The notes under the pieces were generated by a model. The model saw only the letters and a list, made by a program, of their open reading frames with translations, made no database searches and was not told the DNA's origin. A DNA stretch of 64,000 bases from Streptomyces nymphaeiformis (GTDB lineage Bacteria > Actinomycetota > Actinomycetes > Streptomycetales > Streptomycetaceae): NCBI RefSeq assembly GCF_014203895.1, contig NZ_JACHJY010000017.1, forward strand, positions 54,975 to 118,974, given 5' to 3'. The position numbers and the translations under genes were made by a program. Positions 36,187 to 45,344 of the stretch are shown here, in pieces (within the stretch, counting starts at the first letter, position 1; each line of letters opens with the position of its first letter).

Positions 36187-36421
36187 TCCCCCGCCCTCGT
36201 GGCGCGGCGTCCCACTCCCGTCCCGCTCCCGTCCCACCGCCGTCCTAGGACGGATGAGGCTTCTGCCGTACGCCCTCCGGCCTGCATGGCTACCGGCGGG
36301 CGGTCCTGGCACTCCCCACCGTTCTCGTCGCAACACGGCGACCGCGGCCTTCCAGTCTCACCGGACCATCCACGGACCGAAGCGTCCGGCACTCTTTCCC
36401 CGCCACCTGGAGGACCGCCAC

Positions 36422-36550
36422 ATGCTCCTCAAGCGAACAGCCATGACAGCCATCACCGCCGTCTTCACCGCCGTACTCGCAGTGACGTGCGGTGGAACCG
36501 CCAACGCGAGCGGCTACGACTGGGACCAGACCATCACCGGCTCCTACTGA
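36422..36550 (+). pseudogene. Truncated DUF2690 gene, copy B
   Basis: 42 codons: a good signal peptide (VFTAVLAVTCGGTANA) and then SGYDWDQTITGSY before a TGA. It lines up with GYDGQDPITSGCSA of copy C, so everything after the first few mature residues has been lost. It could still release a 15-residue peptide, but a truncated gene is the simpler reading. Confidence 0.65.
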
Positions 36551-36619
36551 CGCCGAACGCAACCACCCGTCATCCGCGGCCGGTTCTCCTGAACCGCCGC
36601 ACAATCCCCGGGAGCATCC

Positions 36620-37072
36620 ATGCGCGTACCCACACTCGTCAGGCGGACGGCCGTTCTCGCCGTCGTGTCCGCCGCCTTCGCCACCGTCTTCACCGGCTCG
36701 GCGTCCGCCGCGGGCTACGACGGTCAGGATCCGATCACCTCCGGCTGCTCCGCGAGCGCCATTACCGCCGCCTCCAGTGCGCTGTACGCGAAGGGCGCCC
36801 GGGTCGGCACCGTCGAACTGCGCTACAGCACCGCCTGCCGGACCACCTGGGTCCGTGTCTACTCGGACGGCCCGAACTTCGGTGGTTACGTCAATCGCAA
36901 CCAGGACGGCGCCACCCAGTGGTGCGGCGGCCCGAGCATCGCGCCCAACGGCCAGGAGTACTGCTTCAGCCCGATGCTGAACGACGCGGGCTACACCTCC
37001 TACGCCGCCGGCCACGCCTCGGACAGCACCGGCTACAACGAGTCCGGCACTCACACCACGTCCTCGTACTGA
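36620..37072 (+). CDS. Secreted DUF2690 protein, copy C
   Basis: 150 residues with a signal peptide (FATVFTGSASA). The mature domain is about half identical by eye to copy A, including VELRYSTACRTTWVRVYSDG and CFSPMLNDAGYTSYAAG, with conserved Cys. GGGAG precedes the ATG. The tandem arrangement shows recent local duplication. Confidence 0.87.
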   Translation: MRVPTLVRRTAVLAVVSAAFATVFTGSASAAGYDGQDPITSGCSASAITAASSALYAKGARVGTVELRYSTACRTTWVRVYSDGPNFGGYVNRNQDGATQWCGGPSIAPNGQEYCFSPMLNDAGYTSYAAGHASDSTGYNESGTHTTSSY

Positions 37073-37155
37073 GCTCTGCGTCGACCAGGGGTGCCACACG
37101 GCCGCACGGCCCCCAGCGCCTACTGCCAAGCAGCGGCCCGGGAGCCGGGAAGTGG

Positions 37156-37587
37156 TCAGCGGCGTCGGCCGTGGCCGGGCAGTCCGGCGGGGATCGCGTA
37201 CACGCTGGCGCCGCTCCTGCCAGTGACCGGCTGCGCCCACCCGCGGCTCGGGGCGGGTGGCACCAGGCGCAGCAGTCCGTCCACGACGGGGCGAACGGCG
37301 GGGGCCTGTAGCGGTTCTCCGGACAGCGGGCACCGCTCGCCTTCGGGCATGAGGTGCTGGGCGAGGGCCTTCTTGTAGGTGACACGGGACCAGGCGCCGC
37401 AGGCGCACTCGTAGCTGTTCTCCAACTCCTTGACGGGCAGGACCACTTCCCCGGACTTCGGGCAGAGGCCCGGCCGGCTGGGGGTCGGGTGCTCGTGGAG
37501 GCAGCCGCTGCGCAGGCTCGCCTTGGTCGTGGTGCCGCACTCGGGGCAGACGTGCACCTTCGTCGGTGCAAGAGCTCGCCTGGGCAT
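37156..37587 (-). CDS. Zinc-ribbon-like small protein, unknown function
   Basis: 143 residues from MPRRALAPTK. Three Cys/His clusters (VHVCPECGTTTKA with GCLHEHP, RPGLCPKSG, and YECACGAWSRVTYKKALAQH with GERCPLSG) suggest repeated zinc-binding modules. AAGGGTG stands upstream of the ATG. It may bind nucleic acid or protein; no family recognised. Confidence 0.65.
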   Translation of the reverse strand: MPRRALAPTKVHVCPECGTTTKASLRSGCLHEHPTPSRPGLCPKSGEVVLPVKELENSYECACGAWSRVTYKKALAQHLMPEGERCPLSGEPLQAPAVRPVVDGLLRLVPPAPSRGWAQPVTGRSGASVYAIPAGLPGHGRRR

Positions 37588-37813
37588 GTCGTCACCCTTC
37601 GCTCGGTCTGGTCCCTGTCCCCTTGCGTCGACTCGCTGCACGGGCGGGGCGGTGAGGTTCTCCCCCGCCCGGCTGCCGCCCACACACGCGACACGCACGT
37701 CCACCGCGCCCGCAGGCACGGCTCCTGCTGAGCTGCCGGCCAGGGATGCGCGTTGCGCCGGCTCGGTGCAAAGGGGATCCCGGGCAGGGCGTCGTCTCGT
37801 CTACGGTCGCTCC

Positions 37814-38332
37814 ATGACCAGCGACGGCGTAGTTGTGGATGAGGCGATCCGTGCGGCGTGGGACTCGTACCGGGTCCTGGAGAAGCGGACTTCGGCCAAG
37901 GCCCGCCAGGAGGCGCAGCAGCGGGTCAAGGCCGCTGTGGACGCGTACGGGCGTGAGGAGGTGTCCCGCGGCACTGTCTTCTTGGTGGGCGTGCTGACCG
38001 GATACCTGATCGCCGAACAGCCCAGGGGCGAGGATCGGCTTGATCCGCTCAGCGACCTGATCCCCGCTGTGATCCGCAGGCTCCCCGCCTTTGAGATGGC
38101 CGACCCGGCTCAGGTGCCGATGGTCACCGGCGTCCTCATGGCCGCGGCGATGGGCATGGACACCGTGGCGTGGCGCGACCGGTTCGGACAGATTCCGCCG
38201 GAGGAGGCTCTGGTACACGGCTTCGTGTTGTGGCTGCTCGCCGACCTCTTCGACTCCATGGCCGGACAGCCCGGAGTCATCGATCACATGATGCGGGAGA
38301 CCTTCGAGGCCATGGTTGCCGAGCAAGGCTGA
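37814..38332 (+). CDS. Hypothetical protein, helical
   Basis: 172 residues, mostly alpha-helical by composition. An Arg/Gln-rich helix (KRTSAKARQEAQQRVKAAVD) leads into hydrophobic helices (GTVFLVGVLTGYLI and PMVTGVLMAAAMGMDT). Not a clear membrane protein. Convergent with the DinB gene across a hairpin. No family recognised. Confidence 0.6.
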   Translation: MTSDGVVVDEAIRAAWDSYRVLEKRTSAKARQEAQQRVKAAVDAYGREEVSRGTVFLVGVLTGYLIAEQPRGEDRLDPLSDLIPAVIRRLPAFEMADPAQVPMVTGVLMAAAMGMDTVAWRDRFGQIPPEEALVHGFVLWLLADLFDSMAGQPGVIDHMMRETFEAMVAEQG

Positions 38333-38392
38333 CGTACGGGCGGTGCCCAGCGTGTAGCCACTGGTGGATACGGCCGTGGCGACGACGCGAAA

Positions 38393-38431
38393 CGCCCCGG
38401 CCCCGGCCGCTGCAAGACCGGGCCCGGGGCG
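38393..38431. terminator. GC-rich bidirectional terminator candidate
   Basis: CGCCCCGG (38393-38400) and CCGGGGCG (38424-38431) form an 8-bp stem between the convergent hypothetical and DinB genes. Confidence 0.4.
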
Positions 38432-38491
38432 CCTGCACGGACGGCTGTCCGAGCCGGACGATGTTCAGGACGGTCAGTCCCGCATGCCCGA

Positions 38492-39076
38492 CTAAGCCTT
38501 GATTGATGCGGCCGACCTGGCGGCCTGCTCGATCTTCGCGCGGTACGCGGCACGGGCTGCCTCGTCGATCGGCTTCTCGTGTTCGGGACGCAACCCGGTC
38601 CGGCCGTCGACGCCCTCGCGCAGGATGTCGGCGTGTCCGGTATGCCGGACGGACTCGCCGAGAACGTGGACCATGACGGCGAACAGGTTCGTGTTGGGAT
38701 AGGGCTCCGGCCACCACGGCACGTGGCCGGGGGCGTCGAGGGGAAGCTCGTTGATCGTCGCGTCCGAGTGTTCCCAGGTGCGCCGGTAGAACCCGATGAT
38801 CTGATCGCGGGTCTCGTCCTCGGTCGCCCACTGATCGCTGCCGTCGGAGTCCTGCCACCGGCACAGCGGTTCCGGGAAAGGACGGTCGAAGACCTCGCCG
38901 AAGTACCTGGCTTCGACGGTGGCCACGTGCTTGACCAGGCCGAGGAGGTTGGTCCCGGTCGCCGTCAAGGGTCGTCGGGCGTCGTATTCGGACAAGCCGT
39001 CGAGTTTCCAGAGCAGCGCCTCGCGGTCCCGCCGCAGTCTCCCGTGCAGGTTGTCCTTCGCGAATTCATCGATCAT
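38492..39076 (-). CDS. DinB family protein (DUF664)
   Basis: 194 residues from MIDEFAKDNLHGRL, with GGAAGG ten bases upstream; an ATG six codons earlier is less likely. The DinB four-helix fold has the metal His triad: LVKHVATVEARYF, then MVHVLGESVRHTGHADIL. Actinobacterial relatives are often mycothiol-dependent hydrolases or transferases. The substrate is unknown. Confidence 0.87.
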   Translation of the reverse strand: MIDEFAKDNLHGRLRRDREALLWKLDGLSEYDARRPLTATGTNLLGLVKHVATVEARYFGEVFDRPFPEPLCRWQDSDGSDQWATEDETRDQIIGFYRRTWEHSDATINELPLDAPGHVPWWPEPYPNTNLFAVMVHVLGESVRHTGHADILREGVDGRTGLRPEHEKPIDEAARAAYRAKIEQAARSAASIKA

Positions 39077-39209
39077 GCGGCATGAACCTTCCATGGGTTG
39101 TTCGTGGTCTCAATATCCCGTACGCGGTCCGCAACGGCCGGCAGAGCCGAGGCTGAGAACTCACTACACGATGAGCTCACGGGATTGCTGGTCTGTCAGC
39201 GAGATGTGA

Positions 39210-39234
39210 GGGTGGGGTGGGGGTGGGGGTGGGG
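39210..39234 (+). promoter_or_regulatory. G-quadruplex motif, five G-runs with single-T loops
   Basis: Runs of 3, 4, 5, 5 and 4 G are separated each by one T. Single-nucleotide loops favour very stable parallel quadruplexes. It lies about 135 bp upstream of the DinB gene start and 80 bp beyond the MFS gene's stop. Any regulatory effect is inferred. Confidence 0.6.
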
Positions 39235-39315
39235 TACTTGACGGCTCGCGGCCGACCCGACCTGCGACGATCACTGCACAGGAGTACTCCACGCATGCTG
39301 CTCGGTGCCGTTCTC

Positions 39316-40587
39316 TCATCCCGTTGAGTAGTGAGGGACGGGGGCCGGGGAGGTGGGCGGGCGCCAGGTGAGAATCCAGCCGGCGGTAAGCGCCGCCGCG
39401 CCGCCTGCCAGGGCGATTGCGCCGCCTGTTCCGATGCCTGCGGCCACCGAGCCGAAGCAGGCCGGCCCGACGCCCTGAAGCGTCATGCCGCCGGAGCCGA
39501 GCAGTCCGAAGGCCTGGCCCTGGCCGTCCTGCGGCAGGGCGTCCAGGAACGGCCGTTGCAGGCCGAGACCGTAGGCGAATCCGAAACCGCAGAGCAGCAG
39601 CAGACAGGACGAGACGCCCACTCCGGGCTCGGCAACGAAGCCGACCAGCGGCAGTCCCATCAGCGCGATCAAGGGGACTACCAGCCGCTCCCGGGTGACC
39701 GGCCGTAGCAGTCGACCCACCAGCAGGTCACCGACGAGCATGCCGACCGGCAGACAGCCCATCAGCACCGCGTACCAGCCGGGCGCGAAGTGGCGTCCTC
39801 CCGCGTAGGCGACGATCAGGCCTTCCGCGCCCGCTACGAACGCGGGCGGTAGCCACTGGGCCAGCATCAGTCGTCGCACCGCGTGTCCGCGCAGCAGCAG
39901 GCCGGCACCGTGCAGGCTCGCCCGGACGGCCCCGCCGTCGCCCCGAGCGCTGCCGGGTGTGCCGCCGAACTCTCCCGGCTGCAGCCGGGGCAGCCGGATG
40001 CGGATCGCAAGTGCGCAGCCGAGGTAGAGGGCGGCGCTTGCCGCGAGCGCCCGGTGTGGGCCGAGTACCGCGACGACCGCACCTCCCAGCGCCAGGCCGA
40101 ACAGTTGCGCGCCGGAGCCGGCGATGTTGTTCAGTGAACGGCCCAGTACATAGGCGTCGCCCTCCAGGCACTGCGCGACCAGCCGACTCGACGCGCCGCT
40201 GAACACCGGTGTGGCGAGGGCGACAAGCGCCACGACACCGAGGCTTGCCGCGATCGGCATCCGCACCAGGGCGAGCAGCAGGGCGGCGGCGCACTCCAAG
40301 GCGTAGCCGCCGGCGATGAGCACGCGGGGCGACAGTCGGTCGGCCAGTGAGCCCAGCAGCAGCGAGCCGAACAACTGCGGGAGAAAGCCGATGCCGAAGG
40401 CCAGTGCGCTCAACAGCGCGGAGCCGGTGGCCTCGAAGATCAGAACCGAGAACGTGGTGATCCGCAGCGAGTCCGCAGTGATCGCGACGGTGCGGGTCGA
40501 GAAGAGCAGCCGGAATCGCGGCTCGGCCAGCACCTCCCGGTAGGTGGCACGGCGGTCGCCCTGCGCGGGTTCGGCGGTTTTGGTCAT
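39316..40587 (-). CDS. MFS transporter
   Basis: 423 residues from MTKTAEPAQ, with about 12 hydrophobic helices. The loop GSLADRLSPRVLIAGGY is the MFS motif between helices 2 and 3. LAEPRFRLLFSTRTVAITAD is typical of actinobacterial exporter-like MFS proteins. It is divergent from an ArsR-type regulator with about 90 bp between starts, so that regulator likely controls it. Substrate unknown. Confidence 0.85.
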   Translation of the reverse strand: MTKTAEPAQGDRRATYREVLAEPRFRLLFSTRTVAITADSLRITTFSVLIFEATGSALLSALAFGIGFLPQLFGSLLLGSLADRLSPRVLIAGGYALECAAALLLALVRMPIAASLGVVALVALATPVFSGASSRLVAQCLEGDAYVLGRSLNNIAGSGAQLFGLALGGAVVAVLGPHRALAASAALYLGCALAIRIRLPRLQPGEFGGTPGSARGDGGAVRASLHGAGLLLRGHAVRRLMLAQWLPPAFVAGAEGLIVAYAGGRHFAPGWYAVLMGCLPVGMLVGDLLVGRLLRPVTRERLVVPLIALMGLPLVGFVAEPGVGVSSCLLLLCGFGFAYGLGLQRPFLDALPQDGQGQAFGLLGSGGMTLQGVGPACFGSVAAGIGTGGAIALAGGAAALTAGWILTWRPPTSPAPVPHYSTG

Positions 40588-40676
40588 GACGCCCACCCTC
40601 GCCGTACGCCCACGGCACTCACCAATGATTCGTCGCTGGACGAATCGGAGCAGACGTCCCGCGGTAATATGCCCGG

Positions 40677-41654
40677 GTGCTGCGCTTCGAAGTCTCCGTC
40701 GAGGACCTGCTGCGCAGCCGCTTCGCACTGTCGCCCGCGCTGGACCTCTGCCTGCTGCTGCGCTCGCTCGCAGGCCTGGACCGACCGCTGCCGCGAGCCT
40801 GGGCCACCCGGCTCATGCCGGTCTTCGAACGGCTTCGCCGCGAGACCGAGTTGGACGCCGCCCTCGCCCTGCATGCCCCGCTAGGCGGACCGAACTTCGT
40901 CGCCCCGCCCCCGCGCGGCCTCAACCAGACCTGGACAGACGACCTGTCCGTGATCCGGGCCACACCGCTGGAAGCGGCCCGCCAGGAATTCGCCGCCACC
41001 GCGACCGGCCCGTCCGCCCGTGATCCCCGCGTACGCGCGGTGCTGGACTCGACGGACGCCGTCCCCAGGATCGCCGAGGCGATGGACCAGGCGTGGCACG
41101 ATCTGCTCGCCGCGGACTGGCCGCAACTTCGCGCGATCTGTGAGCGCGATGTCGTGCACCGGGTGGGTGTGATCGGCGAACACGGCTGGGCCACGACCAT
41201 CGAGAGCCTGCACCCGGGCATCGCCTGGCGCGCCGGCGGTATCGAGATCAGCTTCTTCCGGGGCGGAACAGTCCGCCTCGCCGGCGACGGGCTCCTGCTG
41301 ATCCCTTCGGTCTTCGTCGGACATGTCGCCGCCCACCATGAGGACCCCTGGCCCAGGACCTTGGTCTATCGTGCCCGCGGCACCGCCGCCCTGTGGGGCG
41401 AACAGGAGACCGTCCCCCAACCGGACGCGCTGACCGCTCTGGTCGGCCGGGCCCGAGCCCGGCTACTGATGGCGCTGGACGCCCCGGCCAGTACCAGCCA
41501 CCTCGCCCGAAGCCTCGCCATGGCACCCGGCGCGGTAGGAGATCACCTCGCCATCCTGCGAGGCGCGGGGCTGCTCGTCCGCGCCCGGTCCGGACGGTCG
41601 GTGCTCTACCGACGTACACCGCTCGGCGAGGCACTGGTCGCCGGTGCGGGCTGA
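40677..41654 (+). CDS. ArsR-type HTH regulator with DUF5937 N-domain
   Basis: 325 residues from a GTG. The long N-terminal domain (LRFEVSVEDLLRSRFALSPA) is the DUF5937 type found in actinobacteria. The C-terminus has a winged helix (ARARLLMALDAPASTSHLAR, then GAVGDHLAILRGAGLLVRAR). No Cys metal site is seen, so it is not an arsenic sensor. It probably represses the divergent MFS gene. Confidence 0.82.
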   Translation: MLRFEVSVEDLLRSRFALSPALDLCLLLRSLAGLDRPLPRAWATRLMPVFERLRRETELDAALALHAPLGGPNFVAPPPRGLNQTWTDDLSVIRATPLEAARQEFAATATGPSARDPRVRAVLDSTDAVPRIAEAMDQAWHDLLAADWPQLRAICERDVVHRVGVIGEHGWATTIESLHPGIAWRAGGIEISFFRGGTVRLAGDGLLLIPSVFVGHVAAHHEDPWPRTLVYRARGTAALWGEQETVPQPDALTALVGRARARLLMALDAPASTSHLARSLAMAPGAVGDHLAILRGAGLLVRARSGRSVLYRRTPLGEALVAGAG

Positions 41655-41664
41655 GGGCTCGGGT

Positions 41665-42125
41665 CCGCACTGCTTTTTGATGTGCCGCCGGCAGACGATT
41701 GCGCAGCCGGGGGTGAGGAAGGCCTGGTGGACGTCGGCGCGGATTTCCCAGCGGATACGCAACGGATACGCAGTCGGCAAAACCAGCGCAGAAGCGCGAA
41801 GGCCGCTTCGACGACCCGGCGGTTCTTGCCCAGGCTGCTTCCGTGCTCGGTGCCGCGCCGGGCGATGAGCGGGCGGATGCCCAGCTCACGGGCCTGGCAG
41901 CGGTAGACGTCGTGGTCGTAACCGCGGTCGGCGTAGGGGACGCCGGGGCGCTGACGGGGTCATCCGCGCTTGCCGCGGATGGGCGGTACGGCGTGGATCA
42001 GGGGCAGGCGCTGGGTGACGTCGTTGCGGTTGCCACCGGTCACGCCGGCGGCCAGGAGCACGCCGTGGACGTCGACGATGCCGCGGTGCTTGCTGCCCGC
42101 CTTGCCCCGGTCATGCCGTCCAGCT
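41665..42125 (-). pseudogene. IS5 family transposase C-terminal relic
   Basis: Minus-strand pieces include GKAGSKHRGIVDVHGVLLAA, VPYADRGYDHDVYRCQAREL and NRRVVEAAFALLRWFCRLRI, ending ADVHQAFLTPGCAIVCRRHI. Frameshifts and a small internal duplication near 41765 break it. The N-terminal half is absent. Confidence 0.75.
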
Positions 42126-42239
42126 GAGCTGACGAGCGTGCTGGCCCCGGCGGGAGCCGGATGATCGTGAACTGGTGGAGGAACCAGAGCAAGAACGGCC
42201 GACGTCTCCTGAAACGATCAAGATTGAGGAGACTGCGCG

Positions 42240-43070
42240 GTGCGGATCTACATCAGTGTGGACATGGAGGGCATCACTGGGCTGGTGGATGCCGACGATG
42301 TCCAGCCTGGCGGCCGGGACTACGAGCGTGGGCGGCTGATGATGGCAGAGGACGTCAACGCCGCTATCCGCGGTGCCGTCGCGGCCGGTGCCACCGACAT
42401 CACCGTCAACGACGCGCACGGCCCGATGCGCAACCTCGTGCCCGAGGCACTGCACCCAACAGCGCGCCTCATTCGCGGCAAACCCAAGCAGATGCTCATG
42501 CTCGAAGGCCTCGCTCCCGAGCACGACGCTGCGGTTTTCGTCGGCTACCACTCACGGGCCGGTGCTCTCGGCGTACTGAGCCACAGCTTCATGGGGCACG
42601 AGATCGAAGACATGTGGCTGGACGACCGGCCCGTGGGTGAGATCGGCCTGGCCCATGCCACCGCGGCTGCCATCGGTGTGCCGGTGACGGTCCTCACCGG
42701 TGACGACTGCGCCTGCACAGAGATGACGGAATGGGACGCCTCGGTGAGGACCGTGGCAGTGAAGTATGCGCGGGACCGGTTCTCGGCAGATCTGCGGCCG
42801 TCGGAGGAAGCACGTGCGGCCATCGAGAAGGCGGTCGCCGCCAGTCTCGCCGTACCGCCGAAGGCTCCAGCCGTCGCAGCGGCCCCCTCCGCCCTCACGG
42901 TCCGCTGGCAGTCGGCTTCCGTTGCCTCGACGCTCCTGGGAATTCCAGGCGTCACGTCGTCAGACAGCCGGACCGTCCAGGCGCAGGGCACACTGCCCGA
43001 CCTCTATCGGCTGTTCGGCGTGTGGATGCGAGTGGCCGCTTCCCTGACCAACCAGCCCCCTTACTGCTGA
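42240..43070 (+). CDS. M55 family D-aminopeptidase (DppA-like)
   Basis: 276 residues from a GTG with GAGGAG upstream. Residues match the zinc ligands known from Bacillus DppA: Asp8 and Glu10 (SVDMEG), His60 (NDAHGPM), His104 (YHSRAG), plus the candidate catalytic His115 (LSHSFMGHEIEDM). Such enzymes release D-Ala from D-amino-acid peptides. A VanX-like dipeptidase gene is convergent about 340 bp away, suggesting a D-Ala peptide salvage pair. Confidence 0.92.
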   Translation: MRIYISVDMEGITGLVDADDVQPGGRDYERGRLMMAEDVNAAIRGAVAAGATDITVNDAHGPMRNLVPEALHPTARLIRGKPKQMLMLEGLAPEHDAAVFVGYHSRAGALGVLSHSFMGHEIEDMWLDDRPVGEIGLAHATAAAIGVPVTVLTGDDCACTEMTEWDASVRTVAVKYARDRFSADLRPSEEARAAIEKAVAASLAVPPKAPAVAAAPSALTVRWQSASVASTLLGIPGVTSSDSRTVQAQGTLPDLYRLFGVWMRVAASLTNQPPYC

Positions 43071-43411
43071 CCGCCGCGGGCGCGCCGCGGCTGTGTCGCC
43101 TGTGCGGAAGTCCGCTGATGCACGGGCCTGCGGGGGCGGCCTGGTCGCCGCCGCCGACGGGGTGCGTTCGCCGGGCGGACAGGACCAGGACGGGGAGAGG
43201 ACTCGGGGTAGGCGAGATCGACCCGTACGACGACGCTGCGCGGCAGTTGGCCGCATCCAGGAACCGAACTGACCGGGCCGGGCAGTGGGCTGGAGGTCGA
43301 CCGGTCTCGAAGTGCCCAGGTGACCTGGCCAGGGATGCAGAGGCGTCGAGGCCCCAGCCTCTCCAGAGGATGTCGGTGACCGTGTCCTGGGGTCTCGCCG
43401 GTTCGAGGTGG
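43071..43411. other. Gene-free stretch between two peptidase genes
   Basis: No convincing coding sequence, repeat or RNA was recognised here. Confidence 0.4.
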
Positions 43412-44044
43412 TCAGGCTGGTCCGTAGATGGCGCTGTCTGCTTTGGTGACCAGTGCCCAGTACCGGTCGCCATAGGACCAGTGCCACCACTCGGTGGGGT
43501 AGTTGACGAAACCGGCGTCGCCCATGGTTCGGGCCAGGAGGTCGCGATTGCGGCGTGCTCGGTCGGACAGTCCCGGAGCGTCCAGTGGACAGTACTTCTC
43601 GTCTCCCGTGCGGTGGCCGTTCACGGCACCGCCCATGTCCAGCTCGACGCCGTCGGCATCGATGAGCGTCAGGTCGAGGGCCGCCCCGGCGCAGTGTGGC
43701 GCCACCTCGACCGGGGAGACGAAGGCGCTGGCCCGGCGCCGCAGGTCGACTGGGTCGGTGATGCCTGAGCGGCGTATGCGGTCCTCGTAGAGGGCAAAAC
43801 GCCGCGCCTGCTCAGTGCTGCTGCGATGCCCTTCTATGACGAGGAACCTGACGCCGTTGGGAAGCCTCTCCGAAGCCGAACTCAGACGTTCGAGCACGCC
43901 GGTCCTGACCCGGCCGTATGCCCCATCCTCGTCTCGCTCCCGGGAGTCCAGTGCAATCGCCGGGACCGAGGCGATCTCTGCGAGAGGCTCGCCGCAGTCC
44001 TGCACCGGGATACCGACCACCTGGGGATCGCTCAGCAAGATCAT
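43412..44044 (-). CDS. M15 D-Ala-D-Ala dipeptidase (VanX-like)
   Basis: 210 residues from MILLSDPQVVGIPVQDCGEP. Zinc-site motifs of the M15D family are visible: PHCAGAALDLTLID (His, Asp) and EWWHWSYGDRYW (Glu base, His). The Arg of IEGHRSSTEQA is the family's substrate-stabilising residue. It is predicted cytoplasmic and would hydrolyse D-Ala-D-Ala. No vanH or vanA-like genes are nearby, so a cell-wall salvage role is likelier than glycopeptide resistance. Confidence 0.88.
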   Translation of the reverse strand: MILLSDPQVVGIPVQDCGEPLAEIASVPAIALDSRERDEDGAYGRVRTGVLERLSSASERLPNGVRFLVIEGHRSSTEQARRFALYEDRIRRSGITDPVDLRRRASAFVSPVEVAPHCAGAALDLTLIDADGVELDMGGAVNGHRTGDEKYCPLDAPGLSDRARRNRDLLARTMGDAGFVNYPTEWWHWSYGDRYWALVTKADSAIYGPA

Positions 44045-44293
44045 GGAACCTGAGCCTAAACGCCGCGGCCCTACGGCGAAATCCGCCCGGCGTGTGTCGG
44101 TACGACCAGCCCCCCCCACCGCCGGACATACAGGCCAGAAGAACCTGCCATCGATCGCGGAGGCGGCCGTGAACCGGCAATCGCTCGCAGCCCCCTGCGT
44201 CGACGCTCCTGACCTGCGACGCTGCCCCCAAGGATTTCGGGATCCGATGCGAGTCCGAACAGGGCACACAGGGCTCCAGCAAAGTACGGGCGT

Positions 44294-44620
44294 GTGCCCG
44301 TATCGGCGGCAGCGACGATCTGTGGGACGCGGATCGTGGTCTGCGTGAGCAAGTTCGGTTCCTTCGCCGACGTCTGTGCTGACAGCCCGAGTGCGTTCCT
44401 CGGCACGGACGAAGCCCGCGAGGAGAGCGCGCTGGACCTCGCCGGCCTCGCCAGTGAGCTGCGGTTCTCGGGAGGTGTGACCATCGCCTCGACCAGGCGC
44501 ATCGTTGAAGCCATGGTGGAGGTCGACCTTGAACGGCTTCAAGGAGAGTTCGGCGCCGGTGTCCACACCCTCTACTTGGAGCGGCTACAGCAGCGTTCCA
44601 CGACGTTACGGTGTTTGTAG
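44294..44620 (+). CDS. Short unknown protein, probably 3'-truncated by an IS
   Basis: Up to 108 residues from a GTG, with strong third-position GC through about residue 95 (LGTDEAREESALDLAGLASE, VEAMVEVDLERLQGEFGAG). The last residues (QQRSTTLRCL) are antisense to an IS5 transposase relic, so the natural C-terminus seems lost. No family recognised. Confidence 0.4.
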   Translation: MPVSAAATICGTRIVVCVSKFGSFADVCADSPSAFLGTDEAREESALDLAGLASELRFSGGVTIASTRRIVEAMVEVDLERLQGEFGAGVHTLYLERLQQRSTTLRCL

Positions 44621-45000
44621 ACCTCGCGGTCGAAGGCCGGCGGGCAGCCTCCGTGACTTCCTCGCCGGGTACGGTTGCGGACCTGGTCAGCCCGCTCGGG
44701 AATGGCGTGGGCGATGTCCCGCCGACGGAGCAAGGTGCGGATCGTCTTCGATCTTTAGCCCTTGTCGGCGATGACGTGATGAGCCGGACCCATAGCCGTC
44801 CCGGACCGATGCGGGCACCCTGATCGCTTCCAAGACAGCGGCGAACTGGGTGCAGTCGTTGGTGTTGCCGCCTGTCGTGGCGAAAGCGAGCGGGCGGCCC
44901 TGGCCGTCACAGACCGGGGGATCTTGCTGGTCAGAACACCTCTCAACCAGCCCGGCTCCGGCTCGGCACCCCGCCGTGCGAGCGGCTCGCGGACCGGTCC
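44577..45000 (-). pseudogene. IS5 family transposase relic
   Basis: Minus-strand remains include VCDGQGRPLAFATTGGNTND, CTQFAAVLEAIRVP, HHVIADKG and PPAFDREVYKHRNVVERCC. At least two frameshifts occur and both ends are missing. Confidence 0.75.
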
Positions 45001-45344
45001 TCGGCGAAGCGCGCAGTCGCCGAGGCGCTGGGCGACGTGGTTCACGGTGAAGGGCAAGTCCGGCGAGCACCTGGTGCGCGTAGTAAACCGACTGGCTGCG
45101 CACAACCAGCAGTTGCTCCACGTCCTGTCGGAGCCCGGCTCCTCGGTCCGGACGCTGCCGACCCGGCCGCATCCAGGCCGAAGCCGCTGAGTCGCTGTCT
45201 GTATCCGGCGCAGGTGATGGCTTCGCCGCCGAGTGCAGCTGACCCGCGGGATGAAAGGCGTACCCGGTCATTCACCGCCCGCAGAAGGAGGCGACCCGCC
45301 TCGCGGGAGGGACCTCCGTGGTCAGATAAGGAGCCGGGTTGAGG
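45001..45344. other. Degenerate stretch
   Basis: No gene recognised. A frame reading WFTVKGKSGEHLVRVVNRLA at 45030-45100 may be a fragment of something, but I cannot name it. Confidence 0.3.

Noticed and set aside
43412..44566. Longer version of the VanX-like gene starting at 44566
   Set aside because: The extra 174 residues have no family resemblance and cross low-quality coding; the ATG at 44044 gives the normal family length.
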